From Aestuariibacter salexigens DSM 15300 (GTDB lineage Bacteria > Pseudomonadota > Gammaproteobacteria > Enterobacterales > Alteromonadaceae): 64,000 bases of DNA. How positions within the stretch are numbered: position 1 is the stretch's first letter; every line of letters begins with the position of its first letter. Positions 28,009 to 37,751 of the stretch are shown here, piece by piece. The notes beneath the pieces were generated by a model. The model saw only the letters and a program-made list of their open reading frames with translations. It was not told where the DNA came from and did not search any database. The position numbers and the translations under genes are program-made. The stretch is from the NCBI RefSeq assembly GCF_000429145.1, contig NZ_AUBH01000001.1:372001-436000 (forward strand), in the 5' to 3' direction.

Positions 28009-29413
28009 ATCAATGCTTTTTTATGCGATCGCTATCGTGATGCTGAGAGGCACAAGCTTCGTCATGCTACCAATCGTAACCGCTTTTGTTGAGGCTGAGC
28101 AGTATGGCGTGCTTAATTTGCTTAGCAGTTTCACCTCCATTGCGGGTGTTGTGTTGATGTTTGGCCTTGGTGAGGTCGTTTATCGATTCGCATCGTCTGT
28201 TGAAGAATCCGCTCAGAAGCGCGTATTTACATGGTGTTTTTCGGTTTCTGTTACGGGTTGCACTATTGCAGCACTATCGCTGTGGTTGTTGTCTGATTGG
28301 CTGGTACCACTTTTTCCTCTGCCAGTTACTACACAACAATTTTGCCTGATTATTATCAATCTTGGCTGTGCCTCAATCACCACCGTCCCATACGCTATGT
28401 GGCGACTGAGAGGTAAAGCCAAGCGTTTTTGTGGAGTCGTTGTTGCCCATACATTTTTGCAGAGTGCACTGACTATCTGGCTGCTGCATTTAGGTCTGGG
28501 AATTGATGCTAATTTAATTTCCGGCGCAACAGCCAGTGCATGCTGTGCGGCTTTCCTGATGTGGCATTACCGTGACTTATTATCAATTAAATCGACGTTT
28601 ACTGTTGGTCAATACTGGCAATATGCGCTGAGTATGATGCTGTCATCGAGCACTATGTTCTTTTTGCAGGGCATTGAACAATGGATCATCGCCGCGCACA
28701 TTGGTGCCGTTGCACTTGCCAGCTACTTTATTGCCGCCCAACTTGGCCTTGCTGTTTCACTTTCTATCGAGCCTTTTAAGATGTGGTGGTTTGCACGTCG
28801 GCACCGGAGCCTGTCGGAGCCGGAAATTAATAATCCTTTATTTTCCGTGCTAGGTACCGAACTCGCAGGCGTTGCGGCACTATTTATTATGGCAGTTATG
28901 CCATTTATGTTGGTGCATCTGGTGCCCGAAGAGTATCTGCAGGCACTGCAGTGGCTGCCCTGGATTTGTCTTATCACCGTGTTGCGACAGCAGTCTGAAT
29001 TTATGAATTTCGGCTGCTTTGTGAAATGGAGAGGCAGCGCGCCGGTAGCGATTAACTGCATGTCAGCCGCAGTCATGATTGTATTAGCCTTGTTGTGGGT
29101 AGAGTTCTGGTCGTTAGCCGGAGTGTTAATGGCGATGGTCATCGCCAATGTTGTGCGTGTAGTCCTGTTTCTGACAATCAGCCAATACTTACTCTATCAG
29201 CCCTACGAGTTTTACCGTGTATTGCTAATGTGGGTGTGGCTTCTGCTTGCCTTTTTGGCGTCTACTCATGAACTTTTCGGATTGTTAGTTATATCCATCC
29301 TCTGTCATGGCATTTCAATTACGCTGCACTATCAACATTTACTCACCCCACTTATTAAAAAGGTGACGCTACGGGCATGTTCCTTTTACAAGCAGGTACA
29401 GTCTCATGGTTAA
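27995..29413 (+). CDS. Polysaccharide flippase, Wzx/MVF type (SypK-like by position)
   Basis: A 472-residue integral membrane protein with about 12-14 hydrophobic segments and the polysaccharide-biosynthesis (RfbX/Wzx) signature near the N-terminus (LRGTSFVMLPIVTAFVEAEQYGVLN). It should move lipid-linked repeat units across the inner membrane. It overlaps the end of the upstream glycosyltransferase gene by 14 bases with ATG 27995; TTG 27977 in frame is an alternative. Confidence 0.9.
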   Translation: MSATKSMLFYAIAIVMLRGTSFVMLPIVTAFVEAEQYGVLNLLSSFTSIAGVVLMFGLGEVVYRFASSVEESAQKRVFTWCFSVSVTGCTIAALSLWLLSDWLVPLFPLPVTTQQFCLIIINLGCASITTVPYAMWRLRGKAKRFCGVVVAHTFLQSALTIWLLHLGLGIDANLISGATASACCAAFLMWHYRDLLSIKSTFTVGQYWQYALSMMLSSSTMFFLQGIEQWIIAAHIGAVALASYFIAAQLGLAVSLSIEPFKMWWFARRHRSLSEPEINNPLFSVLGTELAGVAALFIMAVMPFMLVHLVPEEYLQALQWLPWICLITVLRQQSEFMNFGCFVKWRGSAPVAINCMSAAVMIVLALLWVEFWSLAGVLMAMVIANVVRVVLFLTISQYLLYQPYEFYRVLLMWVWLLLAFLASTHELFGLLVISILCHGISITLHYQHLLTPLIKKVTLRACSFYKQVQSHG

Positions 29414-30773
29414 TTTTACCTCAAACAGCCATAAACAATGGGCAATTGGTGTATTGGGAACCTTGTTAATCAGCACTGCATATCAGGCCGGTGGGGTGTT
29501 AATTGCTTTTGCGCTTCTCGCTTTACCGTTAGCAGCGACCATGGCAGTAAGAATTAGCGGCTTGTTCCTGGTCTTATTTATTCTGTTCTCGTACTTCAGG
29601 TTACATGAAGCGTTTCCAGTTTTGATGCCATTTAAGTTCCCCAAACTTTTTGCCCTCGCATCGATAGTAGGGATTGCATGGCACTTAATCGTGACGCAAA
29701 GATTGCAGCCGCACTGGCATAGCAGTTTGCTGATATTTGCGATGATGTTTGGCTGGTTAACCGTTTCGACTTTCATGGCCATCAACACGGGGTTAGCGAT
29801 CGCCTATTGGAGCGGCACGCTAACCAAAGTATTTATCATGGTCTATGCAATCAGTTGGTGGATTAGAGACGAAGCGACGTTTGCATGGATTCGTCTGGGG
29901 ATCATGTTATCCGGTGTATCTGTTTCTTGTGTCGCGCTGTATAACAAAGCCAACGGGATCGGCCTGGTGGAGGGCACCCGTGTCTCCATCTCAAGAGACC
30001 TGCGCTCCCAACTGGGCGATCCTAACGATCTTTCCCTGGTATTGATGTTTCCCGTTTCATTCCTTGCAGCGGAGGTGTTTAACAAGGGGGCCAGTAACTT
30101 TCGACGTTGTCTAGCGACTATAGGCCTAATCACGGCCATCAGTGGCATTATTGCCACTCAGAGCAGGGGAGGTCTGCTGGGGATTTGCGCGGTATTGGGA
30201 TACTTCTTTTATCAGCGGGTGCGAAATATATACATTACCGGCGCCGCAGGACTCATTGGCATTATGTTACTGGCGATAGTGGCTGGTATAGGTGACAGGC
30301 AAAGTGGTGGAGAGGCGGAGGCAGGCGTTGATGCTTCTGCCATGGGCAGACTGTATGCCTGGCAGGCCGCATTCAATATGGCGTTAAGCAATCCTTTGAC
30401 CGGTGTAGGCATTGATAACTTCTATGCAAATTACTATTTTTTCAGTCCACACTGGGATGGCAAAAATCATGCTGTGCACAGCACCTGGTTTCAAGTATTG
30501 GCAGAAACCGGTTTTGTTGGACTGGTATTATTTATTACGCTGATCGTTTCCATTTTCAGAATACTCAGACGTACACAGCATATGCCAGTCGTGCTGCAGC
30601 GACCTTCGATGCTCGCTGTTAATCAATCACTTCAGGCAGGCATGCTGGCGTTTTGCGTGTCTGGAACCTTTCTTACTCAGGCGTTTACCTGGCCCCTCTA
30701 CATCATTCTTGGCCTGGCAGTTGCATTTGAACGCTATGCACAGAGCCAGTCAATTGCTCAGGAGATAAGATAA
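29406..30773 (+). CDS. O-antigen ligase/polymerase family protein (SypL-like by position)
   Basis: A 455-residue membrane protein with about 11 hydrophobic segments and the Wzy_C/O-antigen-ligase domain. The large loop carries [10 protein letters not shown] and [11 protein letters not shown], typical of Wzy polymerases and WaaL ligases. In an exopolysaccharide locus with a flippase and chain-length regulator, the role is most likely polymerisation of the repeat unit (Wzy-type). The 8-base overlap with the flippase gene shows tight operon organisation. Confidence 0.88.
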   Translation: MVNFTSNSHKQWAIGVLGTLLISTAYQAGGVLIAFALLALPLAATMAVRISGLFLVLFILFSYFRLHEAFPVLMPFKFPKLFALASIVGIAWHLIVTQRLQPHWHSSLLIFAMMFGWLTVSTFMAINTGLAIAYWSGTLTKVFIMVYAISWWIRDEATFAWIRLGIMLSGVSVSCVALYNKANGIGLVEGTRVSISRDLRSQLGDPNDLSLVLMFPVSFLAAEVFNKGASNFRRCLATIGLITAISGIIATQSRGGLLGICAVLGYFFYQRVRNIYITGAAGLIGIMLLAIVAGIGDRQSGGEAEAGVDASAMGRLYAWQAAFNMALSNPLTGVGIDNFYANYYFFSPHWDGKNHAVHSTWFQVLAETGFVGLVLFITLIVSIFRILRRTQHMPVVLQRPSMLAVNQSLQAGMLAFCVSGTFLTQAFTWPLYIILGLAVAFERYAQSQSIAQEIR

Positions 30774-31483
30774 TGCAGCAGACAATCACGCAGTGGGTGA
30801 AATACGATGAATCGTTATTTGCCAAGCTATGCCGACAGGCTTTCTATACATTACGGAATCCTTCAGTACCCGCCATTGGAGCTGTGTTTAAGCCGCTGTT
30901 GGTGATGCACCGAAGTGTGGTGGGATTGATGGGTTTTATCAGCAGAGTGTTTTATTACACGCCCATGTTTAAAACCCAATTATGTTCTAAACCTAAAGGT
31001 CTTTACCTCTACAGCGGTATGCCACAGATCCTTGGTAAGCTAGACATAAAAGTAGGTGATAATACTCGCATATCCGGCATTTCAACATTTTGCGGCCGTT
31101 CGGTGGCGAGTCAGACACCACAGCTACGTATTGGTAATAACGTCGATATTGGCTGGCAGAACAGTATATCTGTCGGCACGATTGTCGATATTCGGGATAA
31201 TGTGAGACTGGCCGGAAAGGTATTTCTTGCCGGGTTCCCAGGACATCCTATCGATGCCGCTGACCGCCGTCGGGGCCTGCCAGAAACCGATCAGCAAGCA
31301 AAAGATATTATTCTCGAAGATGACGTGTGGGTAGGTACCGGTGCGACGATACTTGCTGGTGTTCGCGTGGGGCGAGCCAGTATTGTCGCTGCAGGTGCAG
31401 TGGTCACAAAAGATGTGCCTGAGAACTGTATAGTTGCGGGAAATCCGGCGAAAGTCGTTAAGCAATTAGGAGAACAGTCATGA
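30773..31483 (+). CDS. Hexapeptide-repeat acyltransferase (SypM-like by position)
   Basis: A 236-residue left-handed beta-helix acyltransferase. The hexapeptide repeats are visible from about residue 100 ([21 protein letters not shown]) to the C-terminal [19 protein letters not shown] and [11 protein letters not shown], as in O-acetyltransferases. It probably adds an acetyl group to a sugar of the repeat unit. It overlaps the stop of the preceding gene by one base and the next start by four. Confidence 0.9.
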   Translation: MQQTITQWVKYDESLFAKLCRQAFYTLRNPSVPAIGAVFKPLLVMHRSVVGLMGFISRVFYYTPMFKTQLCSKPKGLYLYSGMPQILGKLDIKVGDNTRISGISTFCGRSVASQTPQLRIGNNVDIGWQNSISVGTIVDIRDNVRLAGKVFLAGFPGHPIDAADRRRGLPETDQQAKDIILEDDVWVGTGATILAGVRVGRASIVAAGAVVTKDVPENCIVAGNPAKVVKQLGEQS

Positions 31484-32610
31484 ACAGAATGATTGTTTTT
31501 GGTGAAGACTGGGGGCGTCACCCGAGCAGCACGCAGCATTTGGCTAAATACCTGAGTCAGTCAAAAGATATTACCTGGGTTAACTCTGTTGGCATGAGGG
31601 CGCCTGGATTAAATCGTCGCGATATGAAGCGTGTCGTTGATAAAGCATATACGCTGATCAAACCTTCCGGAAGTAATACCGACGGTCATGCGGATATAAA
31701 TTTCAATGTCATTAATCCTGCTGTTTTACCCTGGCACAATGTTGCAGCTGTTAATGCGTACAATACCCGCAAAGTCATGCGTGCGATCGGGCCGCGCAAG
31801 TCGGGAGAAAAACGCATTTACTGGCTCAGTCTACCCACTGCTATTTCAATGATTGAGATTGAGCCTGAAGATCGTGTTATTTATTACTGTGGCGATGACT
31901 TCATGGCATTGGACGGCGTTGATCGACAAATGATAGCGAAATGGGAGCCCAAGTTGATCGCGCGAGCCAATATTATTTTCGCAGCAAGTGAGCGACTGGT
32001 AAAAAAGATGCCAGCTGATAAAACGGTACTGCTAGAGCATGGCGTTGACTATTCATTGTTCAGCACAGATTGCGCACCGCATCCAACCATTAAGCGAGAC
32101 AGGCCAACGGTTGGCTTCTATGGCAGTATTTCAGAGTGGGTTGATGTTGGGCTTCTCACAGAGCTGGCTCAAAAGCGCAGAGAATATGACATCATGCTTG
32201 TCGGTGCGGTAAAAACCGATATCAGTTCTTTGCGAGTGCTGCCAAATGTTCATGTCATAAGCGCTGTTGAGCATCATCAATTACCGAGCTTCTCACAGCA
32301 CTGGCAAGCACTGCTTATCCCGTTTAAGCACAATCAACAAATAGCTGCCTGTAACCCTCTTAAATTAAGAGAGTATCTTGCTGCGGGGCAGCCGATTGTA
32401 TCGACATCTTTTCCAGCGCTTGAAAAATATCGTGACCTGGTCAGTATTGCGGATGATGCACATGGCTTTATTAGTGCGATAGACAATGCAATTTTACATT
32501 CTGAGTCTTTACGTGACCAAATAAAGCGTAATCAGCGCCAAAGGGTTGCAAAGCATGATTGGTCACAGCGCGCGTGCACAGTTACTGAACATATTAACGC
32601 TATTATGTAA
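31480..32610 (+). CDS. Glycosyltransferase (SypN-like by position)
   Basis: A 376-residue GT-B type protein with N-terminal [19 protein letters not shown] and C-terminal donor domain ([34 protein letters not shown]). It resembles the TuaH-type group more than GT4 of the upstream gene. It is the last gene of the first sugar operon; a terminator follows. Start overlap with the previous gene is ATGA. Confidence 0.87.
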   Translation: MNRMIVFGEDWGRHPSSTQHLAKYLSQSKDITWVNSVGMRAPGLNRRDMKRVVDKAYTLIKPSGSNTDGHADINFNVINPAVLPWHNVAAVNAYNTRKVMRAIGPRKSGEKRIYWLSLPTAISMIEIEPEDRVIYYCGDDFMALDGVDRQMIAKWEPKLIARANIIFAASERLVKKMPADKTVLLEHGVDYSLFSTDCAPHPTIKRDRPTVGFYGSISEWVDVGLLTELAQKRREYDIMLVGAVKTDISSLRVLPNVHVISAVEHHQLPSFSQHWQALLIPFKHNQQIAACNPLKLREYLAAGQPIVSTSFPALEKYRDLVSIADDAHGFISAIDNAILHSESLRDQIKRNQRQRVAKHDWSQRACTVTEHINAIM

Positions 32611-32686
32611 CTGGCCAACCCCTTAAGCATGTCGATCATTTTTTCAAGATGTGCTTAGCGTCTCTGAGTAACAATCATCTTTTTAC

Positions 32687-32715
32687 AAAAGCCGCAACCT
32701 CGCGGCTTTTTTCAA
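32687..32715 (+). terminator. Intrinsic terminator of the first sugar operon
   Basis: AAAAGCCGC, a short loop and GCGGCTTTTTT form a stem with a U-rich tail, 76 bases after the stop at 32610. The predicted promoter of the next operon starts only a few bases downstream. Confidence 0.87.
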
Positions 32716-32718
32716 TTA

Positions 32719-32734
32719 TTGGCAATGATCTTGC
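32719..32734 (+). promoter_or_regulatory. Sigma54-type promoter of the chain-length/GT operon
   Basis: TTGGCAATGATCTTGC carries GG and GC ten bases apart and matches the consensus well (TGGCAA instead of TGGCAC). It lies 117 bases upstream of the ATG at 32852. The predicted start would fall near 32746. Confidence 0.6.
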
Positions 32735-32772
32735 GACAACAGTGTAGTAGCAAATTAAAAACGACGTTTTTA

Positions 32773-32785
32773 TTGCATATTGCAA
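32773..32785. promoter_or_regulatory. TTGCANNNTGCAA palindrome in the leader of the second operon
   Basis: TTGCATATTGCAA, identical to the copy at 37299-37311. Here it lies downstream of the predicted sigma54 promoter rather than upstream, so it may act from a downstream position, or the promoter call may be wrong. Confidence 0.45.
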
Positions 32786-32851
32786 ATCATCACGCAGTCA
32801 CAGACTGAATCTGCAAAGAGTTAATGCAATCTGCAACGATAAAGGTGAAAT

Positions 32852-34381
32852 ATGACAGTAAGACAGCAACTAATCAGGCTTTTTTACATCGCACTATATG
32901 CAATGTATCGCCGCATACGCCTTTTCGTTGTGCCGTTTTTGATTTTACCTGTCATTGTTATTTTGCACGGTGCTACGGCTGAAAAACGCTACATAAACCA
33001 TGCATCTGTATTATTAGAAGAGTCAGCACTGCTTAATCCATTTTTGGATGAACTGTCTTTTTCCTTTGAGCTAAAAGATCGTATTGATGCGCTGAAAACG
33101 CTGGTGTTAAGCCGCGGTGTGATCAGTGAGGTCGCCCTCAAGACCGGATTGGTTGATGACACCACGCCGCTGCTAGAGAAGGAGTTAATCCACGAGAAAT
33201 TGTCTCAGAACCTGGCCATATCAATGGTCGGTGATGAGCTTGTGCGAATCCAGTTTAACTGGCATGAGCCACATATTATGAAGAATGTCCTTGAGCAGGT
33301 TGTTGAAGCCTTTATTGATAAGCTGCTCGCACCAACAAAAACCTCATTGGATACTTCCGAGCAATTTTTTGAAGCACAACTGCAAGCGTTGCGTGCCGAT
33401 CTTGAAGCAGCCGACAGTGAATTAGCGGTATTTCGTAAGCAGCATCGCAGCGAATTACCCCAACTTTTCATGAGTAATCAGGAGACGCTGCAAACTGTCG
33501 AGGCGCAGAGGCAGCTGAAGTCAGTACATTTATCAGGCATCAAAGCCAGGCTGGACATGCTGGAAAAAAAACTGGGTAAAGCAAACCCGGTTCTTGGATT
33601 ACTTGAAGACAATATCATTCGTGCAGAGTCGGAGCTGGCACTGTTAAAAACCCGTTATACCGATAAGCACAGCAAGGTCATTAATGTAAAACGTCAGATT
33701 GAGACACTAAAAACCAAACAAGGTGAAATTGTTGAATCTGCAGATGACATGGCGGAAATCGACATTGAACGCTTGTGGCAGATTGCAAATACGCTGCCTG
33801 GTGAATTGCACAACGGCGAACCTAATCTTTTAGTCACCCAAATTGTGGCATTACAGGAAGCGCGCAATCAGCATGCACAAGTACTTGAAGAAATGGCGAT
33901 GCTGGACGCTCAGGTGGAGGAGTTGACTCAACGCCTTACGCAGTCTAGCGACGTTGATAAGACACTACGCAAAATGGAGCGTGATTACGAAGTTAAATCA
34001 GATTTGTATCGAGACATGCTGTCTCGTTACGAAATGGCGAAATTAACCGGCAAACTGGTACGTTATGAAGGACCAGATAAAGTTAAACAAATCGAACGTG
34101 CTTACAGCCCAACCCGTTCCATCAACGCTCCCTTAAGCATTACTGCCATTATCGGTGTCATCCTCGGCATATTTGCTGGGCTGCTGTTTGTTTTTGTTGC
34201 TGAAATGCTCGACCCGACCATCAAAGATAAAGTCACCGTTGAAAAGCTTATTTCAAGACCGGTTATTGCCATTTTGCCACTTATTGAAGCGGGCAAAAAT
34301 AATGCAGTGGCTGCCACAATGCCACCTACACACTTTTCCTCTCATCGAGGAGAAGATTCACCCGGAGGGTATCCATCATGA
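32852..34381 (+). CDS. Polysaccharide chain-length regulator, Wzz/GumC type (SypO-like)
   Basis: A 509-residue polysaccharide co-polymerase: N-terminal membrane segment (LFVVPFLILPVIVILHGATAEK), a long periplasmic coiled-coil region (about 170-400), and a C-terminal membrane segment preceded by a proline-rich stretch (YSPTRSINAPLS, then ITAIIGVILGIFAGLLFVFV). It controls polymer length and export. No cytoplasmic kinase domain is attached, in line with the separate SypD-like protein. AAGGTG precedes the ATG at 5 bases. Confidence 0.88.
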   Translation: MTVRQQLIRLFYIALYAMYRRIRLFVVPFLILPVIVILHGATAEKRYINHASVLLEESALLNPFLDELSFSFELKDRIDALKTLVLSRGVISEVALKTGLVDDTTPLLEKELIHEKLSQNLAISMVGDELVRIQFNWHEPHIMKNVLEQVVEAFIDKLLAPTKTSLDTSEQFFEAQLQALRADLEAADSELAVFRKQHRSELPQLFMSNQETLQTVEAQRQLKSVHLSGIKARLDMLEKKLGKANPVLGLLEDNIIRAESELALLKTRYTDKHSKVINVKRQIETLKTKQGEIVESADDMAEIDIERLWQIANTLPGELHNGEPNLLVTQIVALQEARNQHAQVLEEMAMLDAQVEELTQRLTQSSDVDKTLRKMERDYEVKSDLYRDMLSRYEMAKLTGKLVRYEGPDKVKQIERAYSPTRSINAPLSITAIIGVILGIFAGLLFVFVAEMLDPTIKDKVTVEKLISRPVIAILPLIEAGKNNAVAATMPPTHFSSHRGEDSPGGYPS

Positions 34382-35469
34382 ATGTATTACAGGTTGTGCA
34401 ACATTTAAAAACGGGGGGACTTGAAAAAGTCGTGCTGGACCTCGTCAATAAAAGTCAATTTGCGGTCACTACCACAGTGGTTGCGCTTGAAGGAACGAAA
34501 GAGGAGGCGTTAGCTACCTTTCCTCAATTACGAGGCATGAGGGTAAAGCTTGTCTGTCTGGAAAAGCGGCCAGGCTGGCAACTCAATATTTCCACGCAGT
34601 TGCAGGGGTTAATAAAGGACGAACAGATAGACGTGGTACACAGTCACCACATCGGACCGTTAATTTATTCGTCGCTCGCGCTTCGTAATACCTCACATGT
34701 TCGACACATTCACACAATTCATGACGCCTGGTTTCTTACCACCTTTCGATACAGATTGATGTTTAAACTGATCGCATCACTGACGCGTGTTGAATTGGTT
34801 GCCGACGCTGATGCGGTTGCCCGGGAGGTAAAAGCGACATCTGGTATTGAGGTACCTACCACTATCTTGAATGGTATCGACACCACTGCATTTAAACCTG
34901 GAGATCAAACAGCGGCTCGAATAACGCTTGGGCTGCCATTATCTCAAAAGCTTATTGGATGTGCGGCGCGGCTTGAACCGGGTAAAGGTCATAAGGCCTT
35001 GCTTGAAGCGCTGCAGGGTTTGCCTGAAGACGTTAGCCTTGTGCTTGCCGGTGATGGGAGTTTGCGTGACTACCTGCGGTTTCTTGCAGCAGAGCTCGGT
35101 ATAGAACAGCGCATTTTTTGGTTAGGAAGCTGTAAAAATATGCCGCAGTTTTACCAGGCAATTGACAGCTTCTGTTTGTTTTCTGAGCGAGAAGGTTTGC
35201 CATTAACCCTCATGGAAGCAATAGCAAGCAATAAGCCGGTTGTATCTACAAACGTTGGTGGTGTTGCGGAAATTGTCAGTGAAGATGCAGGCATTATTCT
35301 GGCTGCAGACGACTATAAATCCTTGCCTGTAGCGCTTGCTCACAGCCTTACCTGGCAGACTCAGGCAGAAAAATATCAACAGACGCGTAAGCGCATTGAT
35401 TTGCGCACAATGTGTGAACGTTACGATCAGTTATTCGCACCCAGCAACCTGATAGGAGAAGCGCCATGA
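34378..35469 (+). CDS. Glycosyltransferase family 4 (SypP-like by position)
   Basis: A 363-residue GT4 enzyme: N-terminal VQHLKTGGLEKVVLDLV, donor domain with CAARLEPGKGHKALLEAL, VLAGDGSLRD, and the E-x7-E region SEREGLPLTLMEAIASNKPVVST. It overlaps the chain-length gene by four bases (ATGA) and the next gene likewise, so the operon is translationally coupled. Confidence 0.92.
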   Translation: MNVLQVVQHLKTGGLEKVVLDLVNKSQFAVTTTVVALEGTKEEALATFPQLRGMRVKLVCLEKRPGWQLNISTQLQGLIKDEQIDVVHSHHIGPLIYSSLALRNTSHVRHIHTIHDAWFLTTFRYRLMFKLIASLTRVELVADADAVAREVKATSGIEVPTTILNGIDTTAFKPGDQTAARITLGLPLSQKLIGCAARLEPGKGHKALLEALQGLPEDVSLVLAGDGSLRDYLRFLAAELGIEQRIFWLGSCKNMPQFYQAIDSFCLFSEREGLPLTLMEAIASNKPVVSTNVGGVAEIVSEDAGIILAADDYKSLPVALAHSLTWQTQAEKYQQTRKRIDLRTMCERYDQLFAPSNLIGEAP

Positions 35470-37277
35470 GCGCTATGTGGATAATCATAATTTTATGTGG
35501 TGCGTTGTTTATCTATCACCACGTATTGTACCCAGTCACTTTGAAGTTTCTTGCAAAACGGAAAAAGCGAAATTCGATTGTGACAACACCACTGGTGGAG
35601 CATCCGAGAATTGGTGTGCTCATGTGTGCCTATAATGAGCAGGATTACATCCGAGCTAAATTGGATAATCTGGCGATGCTGGATTACCCGACAGGCCGCT
35701 TTGATATTCATATTGGTCTGGACGGCTGTACAGACAATACCGAAATGATTGTCGATGCAGCAATGAATGACCTGTTGCGTCAGCGTATCTGTTGTAGCAA
35801 GCAAGTAAATCGACGCAATCAGGGGAAAATCGCTACCCTAAATCAGTTGATCACAGAGCATAAACAAGACTATGACATTCTGTTGTTCACTGATACCAGC
35901 GCGCTGTTGAGCATTGATGCGCTGCAAAAGGTTGCCAGCGCATTTCACGATCCAACCGTTGGAGTTGTGTCAGGCAGCTATGAATTTCTTGTACCGTTGG
36001 TCCCGGAGCAGCAGAAATATTGGCAATATCAAAATCGTCTGAAGCGCGACGAAGGGGCGCTGGGCGCTGTTATCGGTGTACCAGGAGCCATGTACGCTAT
36101 GCGTGCTGAATTGGTCGAACCTGTACCGATGCAAACCATAAATGACGACTTCCTGATGCCGATGCGGGCTCTTGAAAAGGGCTATCAGGCTGTTGTCGAT
36201 CCAGACCTGAGTATCGTTGAGCTGGAGTCAGACTCGGCATCGACAGATAGACAGCGCAGAATTCGGATTGGGGCCGGCAATATTCAACAACTCTGGATGC
36301 TGAAAAATATGCTTAAGCCTCGATATGGCTGGGCTGCTTTCAATTTTTTCAGCGGTAAAGGGCTACGAGCAGTGATGCCAATCATTCTTTTTACTGCAGC
36401 TTGTAGTCTGGCAACATTAGCCGTTAAAGGGGACCAGCTCGCCCTGGGAATGATCCTCTCTGCGGTGTTGGTTACGTGTTTACCGTCTGTACTGAGATGG
36501 ACAACAGGTAATAGAGAACGCCGTATTCCGGTCTTATCTTCAATAGAGTATCTGGTTACAAACTATGCGTTCGCCTTTATGGGCGTGACACGTTGGTTGC
36601 TGGGTCGATATGCCTGTTCATGGCGATCAGATAAAGTATCCGCGACCAATGTCATACCTTTGTCGGTCAGGATCATGAAGCGTTGTATTGACATTATGTT
36701 TAGTCTATTCGGACTTGTTTTGCTCAGCCCGGTACTTTTGGTTACTGCAGTGCTGGTTAAACTGACATCAGAAGGGCCGGTATTTTATAAGCAACTGCGT
36801 GTTGGGTTAGCAAATGAGCGCAGCGTTTCTCTGTTTCATGTTATTAAGTTTCGTACCATGGTGCAGAATGCAGAAAAATCGACCGGGGCTGTGTGGGCGC
36901 AAAAGGATGATCCGCGAATAACGGCGCTTGGACGTTGGCTACGTAAGACTCGAGTTGATGAATTACCTCAGCTATGGAACGTATTTAAAGGAGAGATGTC
37001 ACTGGTTGGCCCAAGGCCGGAACGGCCCGATTTTCACTCTCAACTTGAGTTTCAGATCCCCATGTTTTGCGAACGAACCTACGGTATTAAACCAGGTATC
37101 ACAGGGCTTGCGCAGGTGAATGATGCCTATCCAAATGATATTGCAGGTATGCGCCAAAAACTCGCCTGGGATATGGCATACAGCCTGACACTCTCAAATC
37201 CACTGCGATGGTTGAAATCCGAAATAGCGATAATGTTTGCCACGGTCAGGGTCATTCTGCTGGCCAAAGGGCAGTAG
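35466..37277 (+). CDS. Fused family 2 glycosyltransferase and priming sugar transferase (SypQ-SypR-like)
   Basis: A 603-residue fusion. Residues 1-350 form a membrane-anchored GT2 (TM at 5-20, GVLMCAYNEQDYIRAKL, GLDGCTDNT, DDFLMPMRALEKGYQ), with two further membrane segments. Residues about 395-603 are a bacterial sugar-transferase domain (RIMKRCIDIMFSLFG, FRTMVQNAE, DELPQLWNVFKGEMSLVGPRP) that loads the first sugar-phosphate onto undecaprenyl phosphate. In the V. fischeri locus these two functions are separate genes, sypQ and sypR. Confidence 0.92.
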   Translation: MSAMWIIIILCGALFIYHHVLYPVTLKFLAKRKKRNSIVTTPLVEHPRIGVLMCAYNEQDYIRAKLDNLAMLDYPTGRFDIHIGLDGCTDNTEMIVDAAMNDLLRQRICCSKQVNRRNQGKIATLNQLITEHKQDYDILLFTDTSALLSIDALQKVASAFHDPTVGVVSGSYEFLVPLVPEQQKYWQYQNRLKRDEGALGAVIGVPGAMYAMRAELVEPVPMQTINDDFLMPMRALEKGYQAVVDPDLSIVELESDSASTDRQRRIRIGAGNIQQLWMLKNMLKPRYGWAAFNFFSGKGLRAVMPIILFTAACSLATLAVKGDQLALGMILSAVLVTCLPSVLRWTTGNRERRIPVLSSIEYLVTNYAFAFMGVTRWLLGRYACSWRSDKVSATNVIPLSVRIMKRCIDIMFSLFGLVLLSPVLLVTAVLVKLTSEGPVFYKQLRVGLANERSVSLFHVIKFRTMVQNAEKSTGAVWAQKDDPRITALGRWLRKTRVDELPQLWNVFKGEMSLVGPRPERPDFHSQLEFQIPMFCERTYGIKPGITGLAQVNDAYPNDIAGMRQKLAWDMAYSLTLSNPLRWLKSEIAIMFATVRVILLAKGQ

Positions 37278-37298
37278 GCAATTTGCAAAATGTATGTG

Positions 37299-37311
37299 TT
37301 GCATATTGCAA
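37299..37311. promoter_or_regulatory. Palindromic upstream activator site of the sypA-like operon
   Basis: TTGCATATTGCAA lies about 82 bases upstream of the start predicted for the sigma54-type promoter at 37361-37377. A related half-site (TTTGCAAAA) is just upstream at 37282-37290. Confidence 0.6.
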
Positions 37312-37360
37312 TAATGATTTTCAAAAAATCATAAAGTGTTGAAAATAAACAAATAAAAAG

Positions 37361-37377
37361 TTGGCCTCCTATTTGAT
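37361..37377 (+). promoter_or_regulatory. Probable sigma54 promoter of the sypA-like operon
   Basis: TTGGCCTCCTATTTGAT has GG and GA ten bases apart. The -12 box is TTTGA rather than TTTGC. The predicted start falls near 37387, inside the hairpin described separately. Confidence 0.45.
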
Positions 37378-37405
37378 TTACCACTGGTAATGATAAATAG
37401 GAGGC
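37364..37405 (+). promoter_or_regulatory. Hairpin overlapping the ribosome-binding site of the sypA-like gene
   Basis: GCCTCCTATTT (37364-37374) is the exact inverse of AAATAGGAGGC (37395-37405), and an inner inverted repeat TTACC-ACT-GGTAA lies between them. The right arm contains the AGGAGG ribosome-binding site of the gene at 37410. In RNA read through from upstream, the site would be paired and hidden. Confidence 0.7.
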
Positions 37406-37409
37406 TGTT

Positions 37410-37742
37410 ATGCAACACAATCTGCAAACCCAAACGAAAAACAATATCTTAGTTATACAACTGCCTGAGGAATTCGACTGTTTTAAGGTCGATAAAGCTC
37501 GTGAGCAGCTCGATCATTTCGCTAACGACGTAGCGGACAACATTCAGATTAACTTCTTACATACCCAATTTTTAGACTCCTCGGGTATCGGTGCCATTGT
37601 TTTTCTGTTCAAAAGATTACGCGCGCAGAATAGACACTTGGAGCTGGTTAATGTCGCTGGCCAGCCACTCAAGCTGATGTCAATGCTGCACGTAGACAGA
37701 GCTATCCCCGTCAATCGTGTATCAATGAACAATGTGGCCTAG
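37410..37742 (+). CDS. sypA: STAS-domain anti-sigma-factor antagonist-like protein (SypA-like)
   Basis: A 110-residue single STAS domain. The phosphorylatable serine region is FLDSSGIGAIVFLF, with S57 the likely site by alignment with SpoIIAA and SypA. In V. fischeri SypA is phosphorylated and dephosphorylated by SypE and controls biofilm formation; the SypE-like protein here is three genes further down in the same operon, so the same partner switch is expected. The gene starts the operon A-B-C-D-E-G. Its AGGAGG site lies in a hairpin arm. Confidence 0.9.
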   Translation: MQHNLQTQTKNNILVIQLPEEFDCFKVDKAREQLDHFANDVADNIQINFLHTQFLDSSGIGAIVFLFKRLRAQNRHLELVNVAGQPLKLMSMLHVDRAIPVNRVSMNNVA

Positions 37743-37751
37743 GAGCATCTG

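Noticed and set aside
29406-30773. Exosortase/PEP-CTERM-associated ligase as an alternative reading
   Set aside because: No exosortase, PEP-CTERM substrate or PrsK/PrsR pair was found in the window; the syp-type assignment explains the surroundings better.
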